Below, piece by piece: positions 40,218 to 50,547 of a DNA stretch of 64,000 nucleotides. The stretch's first letter is position 1, and the number at the start of each line of letters is the position of its first letter. Under the pieces are notes generated by a model, which worked only from the letters and a program-made list of their open reading frames with translations, was not told the DNA's origin and did not search any database. Position numbers and translations under genes: made by a program. Source of the DNA: JBMOKT01 sp049323895 (GTDB lineage Bacteria; Bacillota; Peptococcia; Peptococcales; BICA1-8); assembly GCA_049323895.1 (NCBI GenBank), contig JBMOKT010000039.1:62001-126000 (forward strand). The letters run 5' to 3'.

Positions 40218-41840
40218 ATGGGTTTATCTCTAAGGGAAATTTTAAATTCAGAATTTTTTAAAGACTTCAAGATGTTGGCAGGTCATGCAGGCTTAGACAA
40301 ACAGGTACAGGGCGTAGCCATACTGGATGCCCCGGATGGGTTTAACTGGACTAGAGGTAAAGAACTGGTCATCTCGACCGGCTATATATTTTATCAAAAC
40401 CCAGGCTTATTTGAAAGTTACGTTAAGACAGAAAAATTTAAGCAAATATCGGGAATGGGAATAAAGGTAGAAAGATTTCTTAAAAAAATTCCGGATCATA
40501 TAATCGAAGCATTTAATGAGTACGATATACCTCTCATCAATATTCCATCAGAACCTCCTTGGATGGATTTAATGAATCAGCTTAATGTCCTTGTTATGAA
40601 CAAGAACATTAGGCAATTTAACATTGGTAATATCAATCCCAAGAGCTTTTCCGATTTATCCTATCAAGCTAGAAAGGTCGATAAAATATTATCTCAGATC
40701 GAAAAAGAAATGAATTTCCCAGCCATGCTCTATGATTTAACAAACGAAAGGGCATATTATAGTTCTCCTGCATTTGCAGAATTAACTGCTGACCTAAAAA
40801 AAGAGGACTTTTGGGGTCCTTCCTTCCAATTTTCCGAAGAAATACTGTGTGACAACCTTAAAATGATTAGGTACCGGTTCTATGATTCTAAGTACGACAA
40901 GCCCTATAGCTGGATTACCGTGCCAATCACAGTTGGAGATAAGATTAAGGCGTACTTCGTAGTAGTTGAAGCTACGGGGCTGATAGATTATTTTGACCAA
41001 TTTGCCTTACGTATTGGATTTTTATTGCTGCAGTCCCTGTATGAGCAGATATTGGTGGCTCAGAGCATTGGAGATATTGGTTTTGAAAAGCTTGTGACAG
41101 AGGTTTTAGAAGGGAGCTTATTAAACCATGAAATGTTAGGCAAAAGAGCCAGTGACTTAGGATTAGACATAAACAGGCATTATCATTTGCTTTTAATGAA
41201 GCAAATAAACAAGGAGGTGCACCTATCAAGATATAAGGATGCACTAAAAAACGCTTTTAGTAATAATATCAGGCAAATGAAAAGCAGAATGGCTGGCATC
41301 GATGAAAATAACTGTATTTTTTTAGTTGAAGTCGATGATAAACTTTCAAAAGAAAAAAACTTAGCAATAATCAGGGGAGTTGTTAAGAAATTACAGAAAA
41401 GATTAGAAAATGAAATATTGGATATAAGTCTAGTGTTTGGTCTATCAGATATTAGCGACACAATTTATGAACTAAAAAGGAATTATGCTCGGTGTGAGCG
41501 GGCTATATCTATTGGCAGGCTTTTATATCCTGAGGAGGATTATCTTACTTACTCGGAGCTAGGGGTTTTTGCCTGGATAGACATCAAGGAAGATGAACTT
41601 GAAATAATGCTAAGGAATATAAATCAGTTGGTGAAAAAGGATGGGCATAAAGAGTTGGTGAAAACCTTAAAAACTTACTTGGAATTCCAAATGAATTACA
41701 GCCTGACAGCAAAACAGCTTTTTGTGCACATTAATACTGTGCGAAAGCGAATAGATGAAATAAATGATTTGATTAATTTAAACTTATATAATCCGATGGA
41801 TAGATTGAAACTGGAAATTTTACTTAAGCTGATTAACTGA
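40218..41840 (+). CDS. PucR-family transcriptional regulator
   Basis: 540 residues. The N-terminal PucR domain (SLREILNSEFFKDFKMLAGHAG, with GKELVISTGYIF) spans about 1-125; a GGDEF-like middle part without active-site residues follows; the C-terminal helix-turn-helix is NYSLTAKQLFVHINTVRKRI (about 495-515). PucR proteins activate purine or amino acid catabolic genes. It lies 155 bases downstream of the amidohydrolase gene on the same strand and is probably the activator of that operon. Confidence 0.9.
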   Translation: MGLSLREILNSEFFKDFKMLAGHAGLDKQVQGVAILDAPDGFNWTRGKELVISTGYIFYQNPGLFESYVKTEKFKQISGMGIKVERFLKKIPDHIIEAFNEYDIPLINIPSEPPWMDLMNQLNVLVMNKNIRQFNIGNINPKSFSDLSYQARKVDKILSQIEKEMNFPAMLYDLTNERAYYSSPAFAELTADLKKEDFWGPSFQFSEEILCDNLKMIRYRFYDSKYDKPYSWITVPITVGDKIKAYFVVVEATGLIDYFDQFALRIGFLLLQSLYEQILVAQSIGDIGFEKLVTEVLEGSLLNHEMLGKRASDLGLDINRHYHLLLMKQINKEVHLSRYKDALKNAFSNNIRQMKSRMAGIDENNCIFLVEVDDKLSKEKNLAIIRGVVKKLQKRLENEILDISLVFGLSDISDTIYELKRNYARCERAISIGRLLYPEEDYLTYSELGVFAWIDIKEDELEIMLRNINQLVKKDGHKELVKTLKTYLEFQMNYSLTAKQLFVHINTVRKRIDEINDLINLNLYNPMDRLKLEILLKLIN

Positions 41841-41934
41841 CTTTATTAGGCAATGAACATTAGAGAAGTTTGAATGAGCAAATTAAAGATTCATGCTCTA
41901 CGGTAACTCCTATAAATTTTGGGGACAAGTGTAC

Positions 41935-41974
41935 AAAGACTCTATTCCTTGGCAGGCAAGGTTTAGGGTCTTTT
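41935..41974 (+). terminator. terminator between the PucR gene and the Wadjet operon
   Basis: AAAGACTCT / AGGGTCTTTT with an inner CCTT / AAGG pairing. The T-tract is short. The 41841-42124 spacer otherwise shows nothing. Confidence 0.55.
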
Positions 41975-42124
41975 GCGCCTATCCCCTGAATATTAGCGGT
42001 CTTTGCATCAGTAAACATTGGAAAAATTTAAAAAAGAGAATTTAAGCAGGGTTTTTAATTAAAATTGTCAAAAATAGTAGCAGATAAGTGTGATTTATTA
42101 AAATCAAGTGAGTTGGTGGGATTA

Positions 42125-43597
42125 ATGAACGAACAACAGTTAAAACCAATCATTGAAGCATCTTACCTAACGGCGGGAAATGCTTGGCGTTACCGGACCA
42201 TTTTACGATATTTTTATTTGCAGCATGAGAAACTCCGATACTATCTCTTTCCCGATGAGGTATTTGAATACTTAAAGGAAAAGATCCATTTTGAAAGCTA
42301 TACAGAGGAACAACTGCAGCAGGATTTAAGCCAGTTGGTTGAATGGAGAAATTTAATACCCAGACAAGATACCGGGAAAGTAACAACAATACAAGAATTT
42401 AAAAAGAAGAAGTTCCGTTACCAATGCACACCATATACTGTGGAATTCGAACGGATGGTGCAGCGGTTAGAACAAAAAGGCGATTCCTTTGGCGGTTCTT
42501 TAGAAAAAAATCTTTTTGAGCGGCTCTTAGAAGCCCTTACAAAGTTTCTACAGTTGAAAGGAGAAGGAAATCCTGAAGAGTTTTATGCCCTTTGGGACGA
42601 ACTTTTTGGTTATTTTAAAAAGCTTACGGAAAATGCCACCGACTATTTAGCACACCTGGAAAGCGAAAAAATTGAAGAGATGATGATGACCGAGGCATTT
42701 TTAGTCTATAAAGACGCCGTTACCGAGTACTTGAGGAATTTTATGACTGCTTTACAAAGAACTTCTCTTAAGATAGAAGCTTTATTGGGGCAGGTCTCTT
42801 CTGAATATATAGAAAAAGCCGCCCAAATTTTAACTGAGCATTACTTAAGTATACCAAGACTCGACCAGGTTAGCACTAAAGAAGAAATCAGGCAAAAATA
42901 TGTGGATCAGTGGCAGGGTTTACAGGCTTGGTTTTTAGGACATGAAGGCAGAGTTAGTGACTTAATATATTTACAAAATACAACAAATGAAACGGTAAGA
43001 CGTATGACTCGGTTTGCCCAGCGGTTGGGAGAAAAACACCATAATTTTAAAAGCAGGAAAAAGGACTATTTGCATCTTGCCCAAATCTTCGCCAACTGTG
43101 TTGATATACAAGATGCCCATAGGTTGTCCGCTGGTGTTTTTGGTTTGTTTCATACCCGACATATTTGGGCTGAAGAAAATGGTACAGAAGATATTTATCA
43201 AGAAATCTGGGAAATTCAACCTGCGGAGGTTATTTTAAATCCTCGGGTTCGTACTTACCGGGAAAAAACCAGACCTCAGGCGGTTATCACTTATCCTGAG
43301 GAGAAAAAGAAAATGCTTGAGGAGTATTTATTAGAAAAAGAAGCAGAAAAGCGCTTAATTGATGAAATTATCGAAAATAAAAGAATAGTTTTAAATAAAA
43401 TCAACACTACTGATCCATATGTTAGAAAGACTTTGTTAAATTGGATTGGCAAAAGTATGGGTAATCAGCTGGGCTTTGCCAAAACCCAAACGGGACATAG
43501 GTTTAAGCTCAGTAAACTAGATAACCAAACTATAACTATTGCTTGGGATGATGGTATTTTAAAGATGCCTAATTTCGTGATAGAGTTTTTAGGATAG
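42125..43597 (+). CDS. jetA: Wadjet type II protein JetA (TIGR02677/DUF2397, MukF-like)
   Basis: 490 residues from the ATG at 42125 (GGTGGG upstream). A TTG at 42065 would add 20 residues, but alignable sequence begins at the MNEQQLKPIIEASYLTAGNA start. WRYRTILRYFYLQHEKLRYY and the long helical middle are characteristic of the kleisin-like JetA of type II systems. JetA bridges the SMC heads of JetC. It is the first gene of the jetABCD operon, 16 bases before jetB. Wadjet condenses and cleaves circular plasmids. Confidence 0.9.
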   Translation: MNEQQLKPIIEASYLTAGNAWRYRTILRYFYLQHEKLRYYLFPDEVFEYLKEKIHFESYTEEQLQQDLSQLVEWRNLIPRQDTGKVTTIQEFKKKKFRYQCTPYTVEFERMVQRLEQKGDSFGGSLEKNLFERLLEALTKFLQLKGEGNPEEFYALWDELFGYFKKLTENATDYLAHLESEKIEEMMMTEAFLVYKDAVTEYLRNFMTALQRTSLKIEALLGQVSSEYIEKAAQILTEHYLSIPRLDQVSTKEEIRQKYVDQWQGLQAWFLGHEGRVSDLIYLQNTTNETVRRMTRFAQRLGEKHHNFKSRKKDYLHLAQIFANCVDIQDAHRLSAGVFGLFHTRHIWAEENGTEDIYQEIWEIQPAEVILNPRVRTYREKTRPQAVITYPEEKKKMLEEYLLEKEAEKRLIDEIIENKRIVLNKINTTDPYVRKTLLNWIGKSMGNQLGFAKTQTGHRFKLSKLDNQTITIAWDDGILKMPNFVIEFLG

Positions 43598-43612
43598 AGG
43601 TACAAAAACATT

Positions 43613-44806
43613 ATGGACCAAAAAACAAAACCGGCCTTTGATGAATTGGCCAAAGAAAGTGCCCAACATATCTTGGATAACTTCTGGATTCTGCGGGAAA
43701 AAGACCCGGAAATCTATCAACAAATAAGACAGCGGGAAAATGTATTGAAGAACTTTTTCCTCGAAAAGATGGGATTAAATTTAATTGTCCATCGGCAGTT
43801 TATTAAACTAGAGAAATTTCCGATAGAGCCGGAACCTTGGATGGGCATGGAGAATTTTCTCCAGGTCAGAGATTATGTGTTGTTTTCATGTTTAATGGCT
43901 TTTTTAGAAGGTAAAAATGTGGATGAACAATTTCTTTTGTCGGATTTATGTGAAGAGCTAAAATCCACTTTTCCTCCCAATGAAGAAGTGGACTGGACCC
44001 ATTATGAACATCGCAAGTCTTTGGTTAGAGTATTGCAAACGGCAGCTGAAATTGACCTGCTAAGAATCGTTGATGGTGATATCAGTGAGTTTAACTACTC
44101 TGAAAATAATGAAGTCTTGTATGAAATTCCTTTAGTTGCCCGTTATTTTTTGCGGTCTTTCCCCAAGGACTTAACATCATTTAAAAGAATAGAAGATTTT
44201 CTTAGTATCGAAGATTTAAACTCCGAAGAGCAATTAGGTGTAAAAAGACGGCAAAGGGTTTATCGTAAACTTTTCCTCACACCTGTTATGTACAGCAATG
44301 GAAACAATGATCCCGATTTTTTATATTTACGTAACTACCGCAACCGAATCCGTGAGGATGTGGAAAGATATTCTGATTTTACCTTTGAATTATACCGTAA
44401 TGCTGCTTTGCTTACTATTGAAGAAAAGAAAGCACGCTATACTTTATTTCCTGATAATAAGGCAATAAGTGATGTCATCCTGCAATTTGCCAAGCTGGTA
44501 AGAGACGAAAAGGAACGGGAAGATATTCCGGTCCAGTATGACGGTACATTACGCTTAACACCGGTGGACTTTCAAAAATGGGTTGGCAAATGTAAACAAG
44601 ATTTTGGACACGGCTGGAGTAAACAGTACCGGGAGGCTGCTGTTTCAGAAACTGCCCGGGAGCTATTAGCTGTTTTGATTGATTGGCAGATGGCATGTTT
44701 AGATGGGGAAACGGGAATTATTTGCCTAAAGCCGTTACTGGCTAGAACCATTGGCAAGTATCCGCCGGATTTTACCAAAGGTGGTGATAGTAATGAAGAA
44801 TGCTAG
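43613..44806 (+). CDS. jetB: Wadjet type II protein JetB (TIGR02678/DUF2398, MukE-like)
   Basis: 397 residues. ENFLQVRDYVLFSCLMAFLE, EEVDWTHYEHRKSLVRVLQT and the C-terminal QYDGTLRLTPVDFQKWVGKC fit TIGR02678, the KITE-like partner of JetA. It acts with JetA as the accessory part of the loop-extruding motor. No start ambiguity: the ATG is 16 bases from jetA's stop. The jetC start lies inside its last 14 bases. Confidence 0.9.
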   Translation: MDQKTKPAFDELAKESAQHILDNFWILREKDPEIYQQIRQRENVLKNFFLEKMGLNLIVHRQFIKLEKFPIEPEPWMGMENFLQVRDYVLFSCLMAFLEGKNVDEQFLLSDLCEELKSTFPPNEEVDWTHYEHRKSLVRVLQTAAEIDLLRIVDGDISEFNYSENNEVLYEIPLVARYFLRSFPKDLTSFKRIEDFLSIEDLNSEEQLGVKRRQRVYRKLFLTPVMYSNGNNDPDFLYLRNYRNRIREDVERYSDFTFELYRNAALLTIEEKKARYTLFPDNKAISDVILQFAKLVRDEKEREDIPVQYDGTLRLTPVDFQKWVGKCKQDFGHGWSKQYREAAVSETARELLAVLIDWQMACLDGETGIICLKPLLARTIGKYPPDFTKGGDSNEEC

Positions 44807-47800
44807 ATGGCAACTGCATCGAGCGGGACTTTTAAACTTCTGGTACTATGATGATGAAGAATTTAATTTTGCCAACGGCAAATTGCTTTTAAGGGGTAAT
44901 AATGGCTCTGGTAAATCTGTAACGATGCAGAGCTTTATTCCTGTTTTATTAGATGGCCGCAAAAGTCCGGATCGTTTGGATCCCTTCGGTTCCCGAGCGA
45001 GAAAGATGGAAGATTATTTATTAGGAGAAAAGGATGTGGTAGATCGGGATGAAAGGACAGGTTATCTATACCTGGAGTATAAGCGGGATGGTCTGGAACA
45101 ATACATTACAACCGGCATTGGACTAAAAGCCAAAAGAAACAGTGCCATGGATTTCTGGGGATTTGTCATTCTTGATAACCGCCGGATAAATCGGAATTTT
45201 TTGTTATATAAAAATGAATATAGTGCCGATCTCGGGAGAGAACAAAAAATACCTCTGACCAGGGTCGAACTGGAAAATCGCCTGGGTAATGGGGGTAAAG
45301 TGGTACGTACTTCCAAGGAATACATGACACTTGTTAACAAACATGTATTTGGTTTTGAAAATTTGGCTGACTATGAGGAATTGATTAAATTATTGATTCA
45401 GTTGCGCAGCCCCAAGCTGTCCAAAGATTTTCGGTCAACGGTTATTTATGAGATATTGAACGAATCGCTGCCGGGTTTATCTGATGAGGAACTGCGTCCT
45501 CTTTCCGATACTATTGAAAATATGGATCAAACCAAACAACAGTTGGAACAGTTGGAAAAAGAGCAAAAGTCTCTTAACAGACTGTGCAAGCAGTATGAGC
45601 TTTATAATCAATTGGTGTTATGGGAAAAAGCCCAAGGTTTAATTAGAACAAATAGTGATTTGGCTAAGTTTGAGGCTAGGGAAAAAGAATTACAAGCTGA
45701 TTTAGTAAATTTTCAGGGAAAAGAAAATAAGCTGAAACTAAAATTACAGGAATTATTAAGGGAAAATGAAATATTGCCCGATGAGATACGTAAATTGCAG
45801 CAACATAAAGTTTTTGATGTTGAAAAAGAAAAGAGTGGGCTAGAACAAAAAATTACTGCAGAGGAGGGCGAGCTCAAATCTAAAAAGGAAAGTATAGGCA
45901 GACAAAAATCCAAAGAACTGGAATTACGGCAAAACATTGCCAGCGAAGAACAGAACATAAGTAAATATAACTCAATAATAAACGAAATATTAACTGAGCT
46001 GGATTATGATGCTCAAGAGGCCCAATTAAGAAATCACCACTTAGCCCGGCAAGAGTTCACAAGGCGGTATCTCAATAGAGAATTTGTTTTTGACCTGTGG
46101 AAAAAAGAATCCCAGGATTATGAGGCAAGGCTGCGAGATGTATTAAAGATCTTAGAACGACTGGATAAAACCCGGGAGGATTACAAAGAAGCTGACAGAG
46201 AATTGGGCGAAGCCCGCAAAAAGGCGGATTTGCAAGAGAAAGAAGTTAAGAAGTGGTATGATTATTTTGGTGAAGAGAAAGGAAACCTTTTGTCTGCTAT
46301 CTATGAGTGGCAGAAAAATAACCAGGAACTAGTGATAGCTGACATTGACATGCAACAGATTGCCCGGGCCGTAAATAATATTTTCGACGAGTACTCTTTA
46401 GAGGATTTAAAACAGATTGTAAATGAGGCCTATAGAAATAATTTCCGACAATTGGAACAAAAGCTGGTAAAACTAAATCAACAAATTGACGACAAGAACG
46501 GGGAAATCACCGCTAAAGAAAATGAAATCAATCAATGGAAGAACAAAAAAGACCCTGAACCACCGCGCCATAAAGATACTATCCAGGCGCGGCGGGAATT
46601 GGCTGAAAAAAATATCCCGTATCTGCCCTTTTACCAGGCGGTTGAATTTAAGCCCCATGTTACTCTAGAACAACGGGAGCGCATCGAGAGTGCTATCAGT
46701 CAAATGGGTCTTTTAGATGCTTTGATAGTACCGGAAAAACATCTTAAGAATATCAAGCAATGGGATAAAATATTAAAGCCTAAGCCCCAGTTTTTCCAGC
46801 ATACGTTGGCAGAACTTTTATATTCCACCCCGTTGGAGGGAGGAGGGGTTACCGCTCAAGAAATAGATAATATTTTACAAAGTATTTTATTAGAGGATTC
46901 TTCTGATGGCTTGGTGGTAATTAAAGAAGATGGCTCATACCAAATGGCACTGCTCCAAGGACATGCTCCTTTCGAGGATGCATCAAGATATATAGGTCAG
47001 GAAGCTAGAAGACGCTATCGACAAGAAATGATTGCCAAGCTTACAGAAGAATTAAGAGAACTTCTACATGAATTGGATGAGTTGACCACAGTCCGGGGAG
47101 AGGTAGTGAAGCGTCAGGAAATTTTGGATAAAGAACTGAGATACTTCCCGGCGGCTAATAATGTCAAAGAGGCCTATACTGCCTGGCAGCGGTTAGTTAT
47201 GGAACTTGAACTGGATAAAAGGGAAGTTGAAAATAAAAACAATAAAGTCAAAAAACTTCTCGAAGCACTTAATGGTATTAACGATAGTTTAAGGGACTCT
47301 GTGAAAGATTTAACCTTACCGGTAAATAAAGATGCTTATGAATCGTCTATCATAAATATGCAAACTTACCGCAAAAATTTGCAAGAACTGGAATTAAGTT
47401 ACAAAGATTATTGTAATAGCAGTAATATGCTGGTCTATTACCAACAAAACCTAACAAGTACTATTGAGTTAATTGATGAGTTAATAGGTGAAATAAATGT
47501 TATTGACAGTGAATTGGAGCGGATGAGATTACAGCTGGAAAATGCTAAGAAGCGCCTAAATATCTTGGGTGCGGAAGAAATTCGCCGGAGAATTAACGAA
47601 GTCGAAAAGCGGCTGGCGGAAATGCCTAACCAATTACTGGAAACTAAAGGGGAAATTACAAATACCATAAATTCACTGGAAAAAACCAATGCTGAAATCC
47701 AGCGACTCAATATAAAAAAACTGCACTACAAAAATCTCCTGGAATTATGGCAAAGAACTTTCGCAGAGGAATTAAGTTTAGGTTTGGTAAAAGAAGTAAA

Positions 47801-48977
47801 TGATTTGGATGGCAGCGGCGGAATACCAGAGAAAGCCCAGGAAGTAAAAGATAAGCTGGCTTCGTTTATTTCGGATAATGCGGACCGGGAAAAATTGACA
47901 GACAGGCTTAATCAGGTCTATTTTCAAGAACAGGGTGTATTGGTTGAATACCGTTTAGTTCAGGAAACCATTGGTGAGATGGAAAAGGTGGTTGTTGGTG
48001 CAGAAGATTTAGGGGATGAGCACCAAGTACTGGAGTTTCTGGTTAATGACCTTAAAGTTAAATCCCGGCGAGTCCAACTTTTACTGGAATACTCGGGCAA
48101 AAGGGTCAGTCCCTTTTTTGTTTTAGAACAATTGGATAGGGATATTGAATTGCAAAAATCCATTTTAAATGATAAAGACAGGGAACTTTACGAAGAAATC
48201 ATTATGAATAGTGTCGGCCGGATTATTAGGGCCCGTATCAGTAGAGCCGAGGAATGGGTAGAAAAGATTGACAAATTAATGATTGAAAGGAATACCTCAA
48301 GTGGTCTGACCTTTTCTTTGCGGTGGCGTCCTTTAACAGCTGAGTGGGAGGATGAACTGGATACTAAAGAATTGGTAGAGCTTTTGCGCCGCGATCCTAA
48401 ATATTTAAAGACCCAGGATATGGATAGGATAACCCAACACTTCCGCTCTAAAATAACCCGCGCCAAAGAGGTTATGGCAGAAAAAGGGTATGGTGAAACC
48501 TTCCACCAAATCATCAAAGAAATGCTGGATTACCGTAAATGGTTTCAATTTACTCTCTACTACCAAAGGGTTGGTGAAAAGAAAAAGGAATTAACCAACA
48601 ATGTCTTTTATACCTTTAGTGGTGGGGAAAAGGCTATGGCTATGTATATACCTTTGTTTTCCGCCGCCTATTCCCGTTACCAGGAGGCCCGGACAGATGC
48701 CCCTTATATCATTTCCTTAGATGAAGCCTTTGCCGGAGTTGATGAGAATAATATTCGGGATATGTTTGATTTAGTGGAAAAGTTAGGTTTCGACTATATT
48801 ATGAACTCCCAGGCCCTGTGGGGTGATTATGATACAGTTTCCGCCTTAGCAATATGCGAACTGGTACGGCCACAAAATGCTCCCTATGTTACCGTTGTGC
48901 GTTATAGTTGGAATGGTAGAGAAAGACAGCTGGTTTTACCCGCAGAGGAGTATGAGCTTTTAGAAGCTGCTAAATAA
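44793..48977 (+). CDS. jetC: Wadjet type II protein JetC (TIGR02680, MukB-like SMC ATPase)
   Basis: 1394 residues from the ATG at 44793; an in-frame GTG at 44751 lies deep inside jetB. Walker A is RGNNGSGKSVT, the signature is YTFSGGEKAMAMY and Walker B is YIISLDEAFAGVDENN. Between the heads, about 270-520 and 800-1150, run long coiled coils rich in Glu, Lys, Leu and Gln, with a hinge-like centre. This is the SMC motor that extrudes DNA loops and recognises small circles by topology. It overlaps jetB by 14 bases and precedes jetD by 27. Confidence 0.94.
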   Translation: MKNARWQLHRAGLLNFWYYDDEEFNFANGKLLLRGNNGSGKSVTMQSFIPVLLDGRKSPDRLDPFGSRARKMEDYLLGEKDVVDRDERTGYLYLEYKRDGLEQYITTGIGLKAKRNSAMDFWGFVILDNRRINRNFLLYKNEYSADLGREQKIPLTRVELENRLGNGGKVVRTSKEYMTLVNKHVFGFENLADYEELIKLLIQLRSPKLSKDFRSTVIYEILNESLPGLSDEELRPLSDTIENMDQTKQQLEQLEKEQKSLNRLCKQYELYNQLVLWEKAQGLIRTNSDLAKFEAREKELQADLVNFQGKENKLKLKLQELLRENEILPDEIRKLQQHKVFDVEKEKSGLEQKITAEEGELKSKKESIGRQKSKELELRQNIASEEQNISKYNSIINEILTELDYDAQEAQLRNHHLARQEFTRRYLNREFVFDLWKKESQDYEARLRDVLKILERLDKTREDYKEADRELGEARKKADLQEKEVKKWYDYFGEEKGNLLSAIYEWQKNNQELVIADIDMQQIARAVNNIFDEYSLEDLKQIVNEAYRNNFRQLEQKLVKLNQQIDDKNGEITAKENEINQWKNKKDPEPPRHKDTIQARRELAEKNIPYLPFYQAVEFKPHVTLEQRERIESAISQMGLLDALIVPEKHLKNIKQWDKILKPKPQFFQHTLAELLYSTPLEGGGVTAQEIDNILQSILLEDSSDGLVVIKEDGSYQMALLQGHAPFEDASRYIGQEARRRYRQEMIAKLTEELRELLHELDELTTVRGEVVKRQEILDKELRYFPAANNVKEAYTAWQRLVMELELDKREVENKNNKVKKLLEALNGINDSLRDSVKDLTLPVNKDAYESSIINMQTYRKNLQELELSYKDYCNSSNMLVYYQQNLTSTIELIDELIGEINVIDSELERMRLQLENAKKRLNILGAEEIRRRINEVEKRLAEMPNQLLETKGEITNTINSLEKTNAEIQRLNIKKLHYKNLLELWQRTFAEELSLGLVKEVNDLDGSGGIPEKAQEVKDKLASFISDNADREKLTDRLNQVYFQEQGVLVEYRLVQETIGEMEKVVVGAEDLGDEHQVLEFLVNDLKVKSRRVQLLLEYSGKRVSPFFVLEQLDRDIELQKSILNDKDRELYEEIIMNSVGRIIRARISRAEEWVEKIDKLMIERNTSSGLTFSLRWRPLTAEWEDELDTKELVELLRRDPKYLKTQDMDRITQHFRSKITRAKEVMAEKGYGETFHQIIKEMLDYRKWFQFTLYYQRVGEKKKELTNNVFYTFSGGEKAMAMYIPLFSAAYSRYQEARTDAPYIISLDEAFAGVDENNIRDMFDLVEKLGFDYIMNSQALWGDYDTVSALAICELVRPQNAPYVTVVRYSWNGRERQLVLPAEEYELLEAAK

Positions 48978-49004
48978 AGTTTAGTTTAGTTGAGGTTAAA
49001 GGAT

Positions 49005-50375
49005 ATGGATAACACTGAATTGCAAGATGTAGCAAGGTTTTTTCAAAAAGAGCCGGGCTTTAAGCGGCTCTTTCATAAGTTTATTCAAAACTATCAAAGT
49101 TTAGGTCGGTTAGGCGGTACTGCTAAACTAACTAAGCTTACAAAGGAAGAGAAGGAAGCTTTGGGAGGATTTATGGGCCAAGACTTTTCTAAGCTTTCTT
49201 CAGTGACAATATCTGTTAAGGATTTTATAAAAGCTCTGGAAAAAACCCGTTTTTCGGGAGTAGATTTACTTGAACTTTTGTTTATGTATAGTAATGAAAA
49301 AATCTTAACCAAGTCAGAAGAAGAGGAAGCATATCTTCGTACTAAAGAACAGTTTTTTCAGAAATTATTAGATAAATACCCTGACACCCAGTGCCAACAG
49401 TGGCTCAGATATATTTTAGACAAAAAGAATGGGAGTAAGGGAATTCACGTGGCATATAACGAGAATCCGCTCTTACTTAAAGAACAACTTATAAATATTT
49501 TAGAGGCGATAGGTAAACTGCCAACCAGAAGTAACAATATACCATCCCGATACTGGCGGTTACCCTTATTTGCTAATTTAGTTGTCGGTGATCCCCATGC
49601 TTTTGATATCAACACTCAGCAAGGCAGATTTTTAGTTTTTGCGCTGGGATTTATCCGGACTTTAGAAGATAAGCATTATCAATTGGTAAGCAACTTCAAT
49701 TCAGAGGAAATAACGGAACTTTTAAACTATTTTGGTATAGTTCGGGATGATATTCTTAATTTTGTTACTTTAACCGGTATTATAGCTAGTGAAGAGGTAA
49801 ACCACGAGCCATTAAAATGGTGGCAAACCTGTTGGGAGGAAGGAGTAGTAATAAATGCTCCCCTGAAGGAAATTCTCAAAGCAAAAAGTTTTTTTCCTGC
49901 CAATGGTCAGCGGGCAGTTTTTGTAGTAGAAAATTCAGGGGTCTTTTCTGAAATAATCGCAAAACTTTCAGGTGAAAAGCTGCCTCCACTAATCTGTACA
50001 AATGGTCAGTTTAAACTCGCTGCATTGTTATTGTTGGATAAATTAATTAAGAATGATGTAATTGTATATTATTCGGGTGATTTTGATCCGGAAGGATTGC
50101 TAATGGCTCAGCGGTTAATTACCAGATACCCTGATAACGTGCGACTCTGGCACTATACAGAAGAGGATTATGATAAAGCCCAATCAGAAAATATACTTTC
50201 TGAAAATCGACTAAATAAATTAAGAAGTCTGAATTTAAGAGAACTAAATGAAATTAAAAATCTAATCAAAAAAACAAAAAAAGCAGGGTATCAAGAAATG
50301 TTGCTTGATAAACTAATACAAGATATCTCTAAGTTATGCTTTTTTGAAAAGCATAGATATATTAATAATGAATAA
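49005..50375 (+). CDS. jetD: Wadjet type II protein JetD (TIGR02679/DUF2399, TOPRIM nuclease)
   Basis: 456 residues from the ATG at 49005 with GAGGTT seven bases upstream. The TOPRIM motifs are VFVVENSGVFSEI (catalytic Glu) and IVYYSGDFDPEGLLMAQRL (metal-binding acidic triad) in the last third. The helical N-terminal half fits TIGR02679. JetD resembles topoisomerase VI A and cuts the DNA trapped by JetABC. The operon is complete and ends in a bidirectional hairpin. Confidence 0.92.
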   Translation: MDNTELQDVARFFQKEPGFKRLFHKFIQNYQSLGRLGGTAKLTKLTKEEKEALGGFMGQDFSKLSSVTISVKDFIKALEKTRFSGVDLLELLFMYSNEKILTKSEEEEAYLRTKEQFFQKLLDKYPDTQCQQWLRYILDKKNGSKGIHVAYNENPLLLKEQLINILEAIGKLPTRSNNIPSRYWRLPLFANLVVGDPHAFDINTQQGRFLVFALGFIRTLEDKHYQLVSNFNSEEITELLNYFGIVRDDILNFVTLTGIIASEEVNHEPLKWWQTCWEEGVVINAPLKEILKAKSFFPANGQRAVFVVENSGVFSEIIAKLSGEKLPPLICTNGQFKLAALLLLDKLIKNDVIVYYSGDFDPEGLLMAQRLITRYPDNVRLWHYTEEDYDKAQSENILSENRLNKLRSLNLRELNEIKNLIKKTKKAGYQEMLLDKLIQDISKLCFFEKHRYINNE

Positions 50376-50492
50376 ACATTGCAAGATATTGGTTGTCAAT
50401 ATTAATAATATTACAGAACGGACCATGTAAGAAAATCAGTGTTTGAATAATTGCTATTCTCACAAAATACTTAGCCAAAGTAAATAGACACC

Positions 50493-50530
50493 TAACTAGC
50501 CGCCGATGACTAATATCGGCGGCTTAGTTA
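50493..50530. terminator. bidirectional terminator between jetD and the DUF2935 gene
   Basis: TAACTAGCCGCCGAT / ATCGGCGGCTTAGTTA, a 15-pair hairpin with one offset. It serves the convergent jetD and minus-strand gene ends. Confidence 0.85.
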
Positions 50531-50547
50531 TATTTGGATACATCTTT

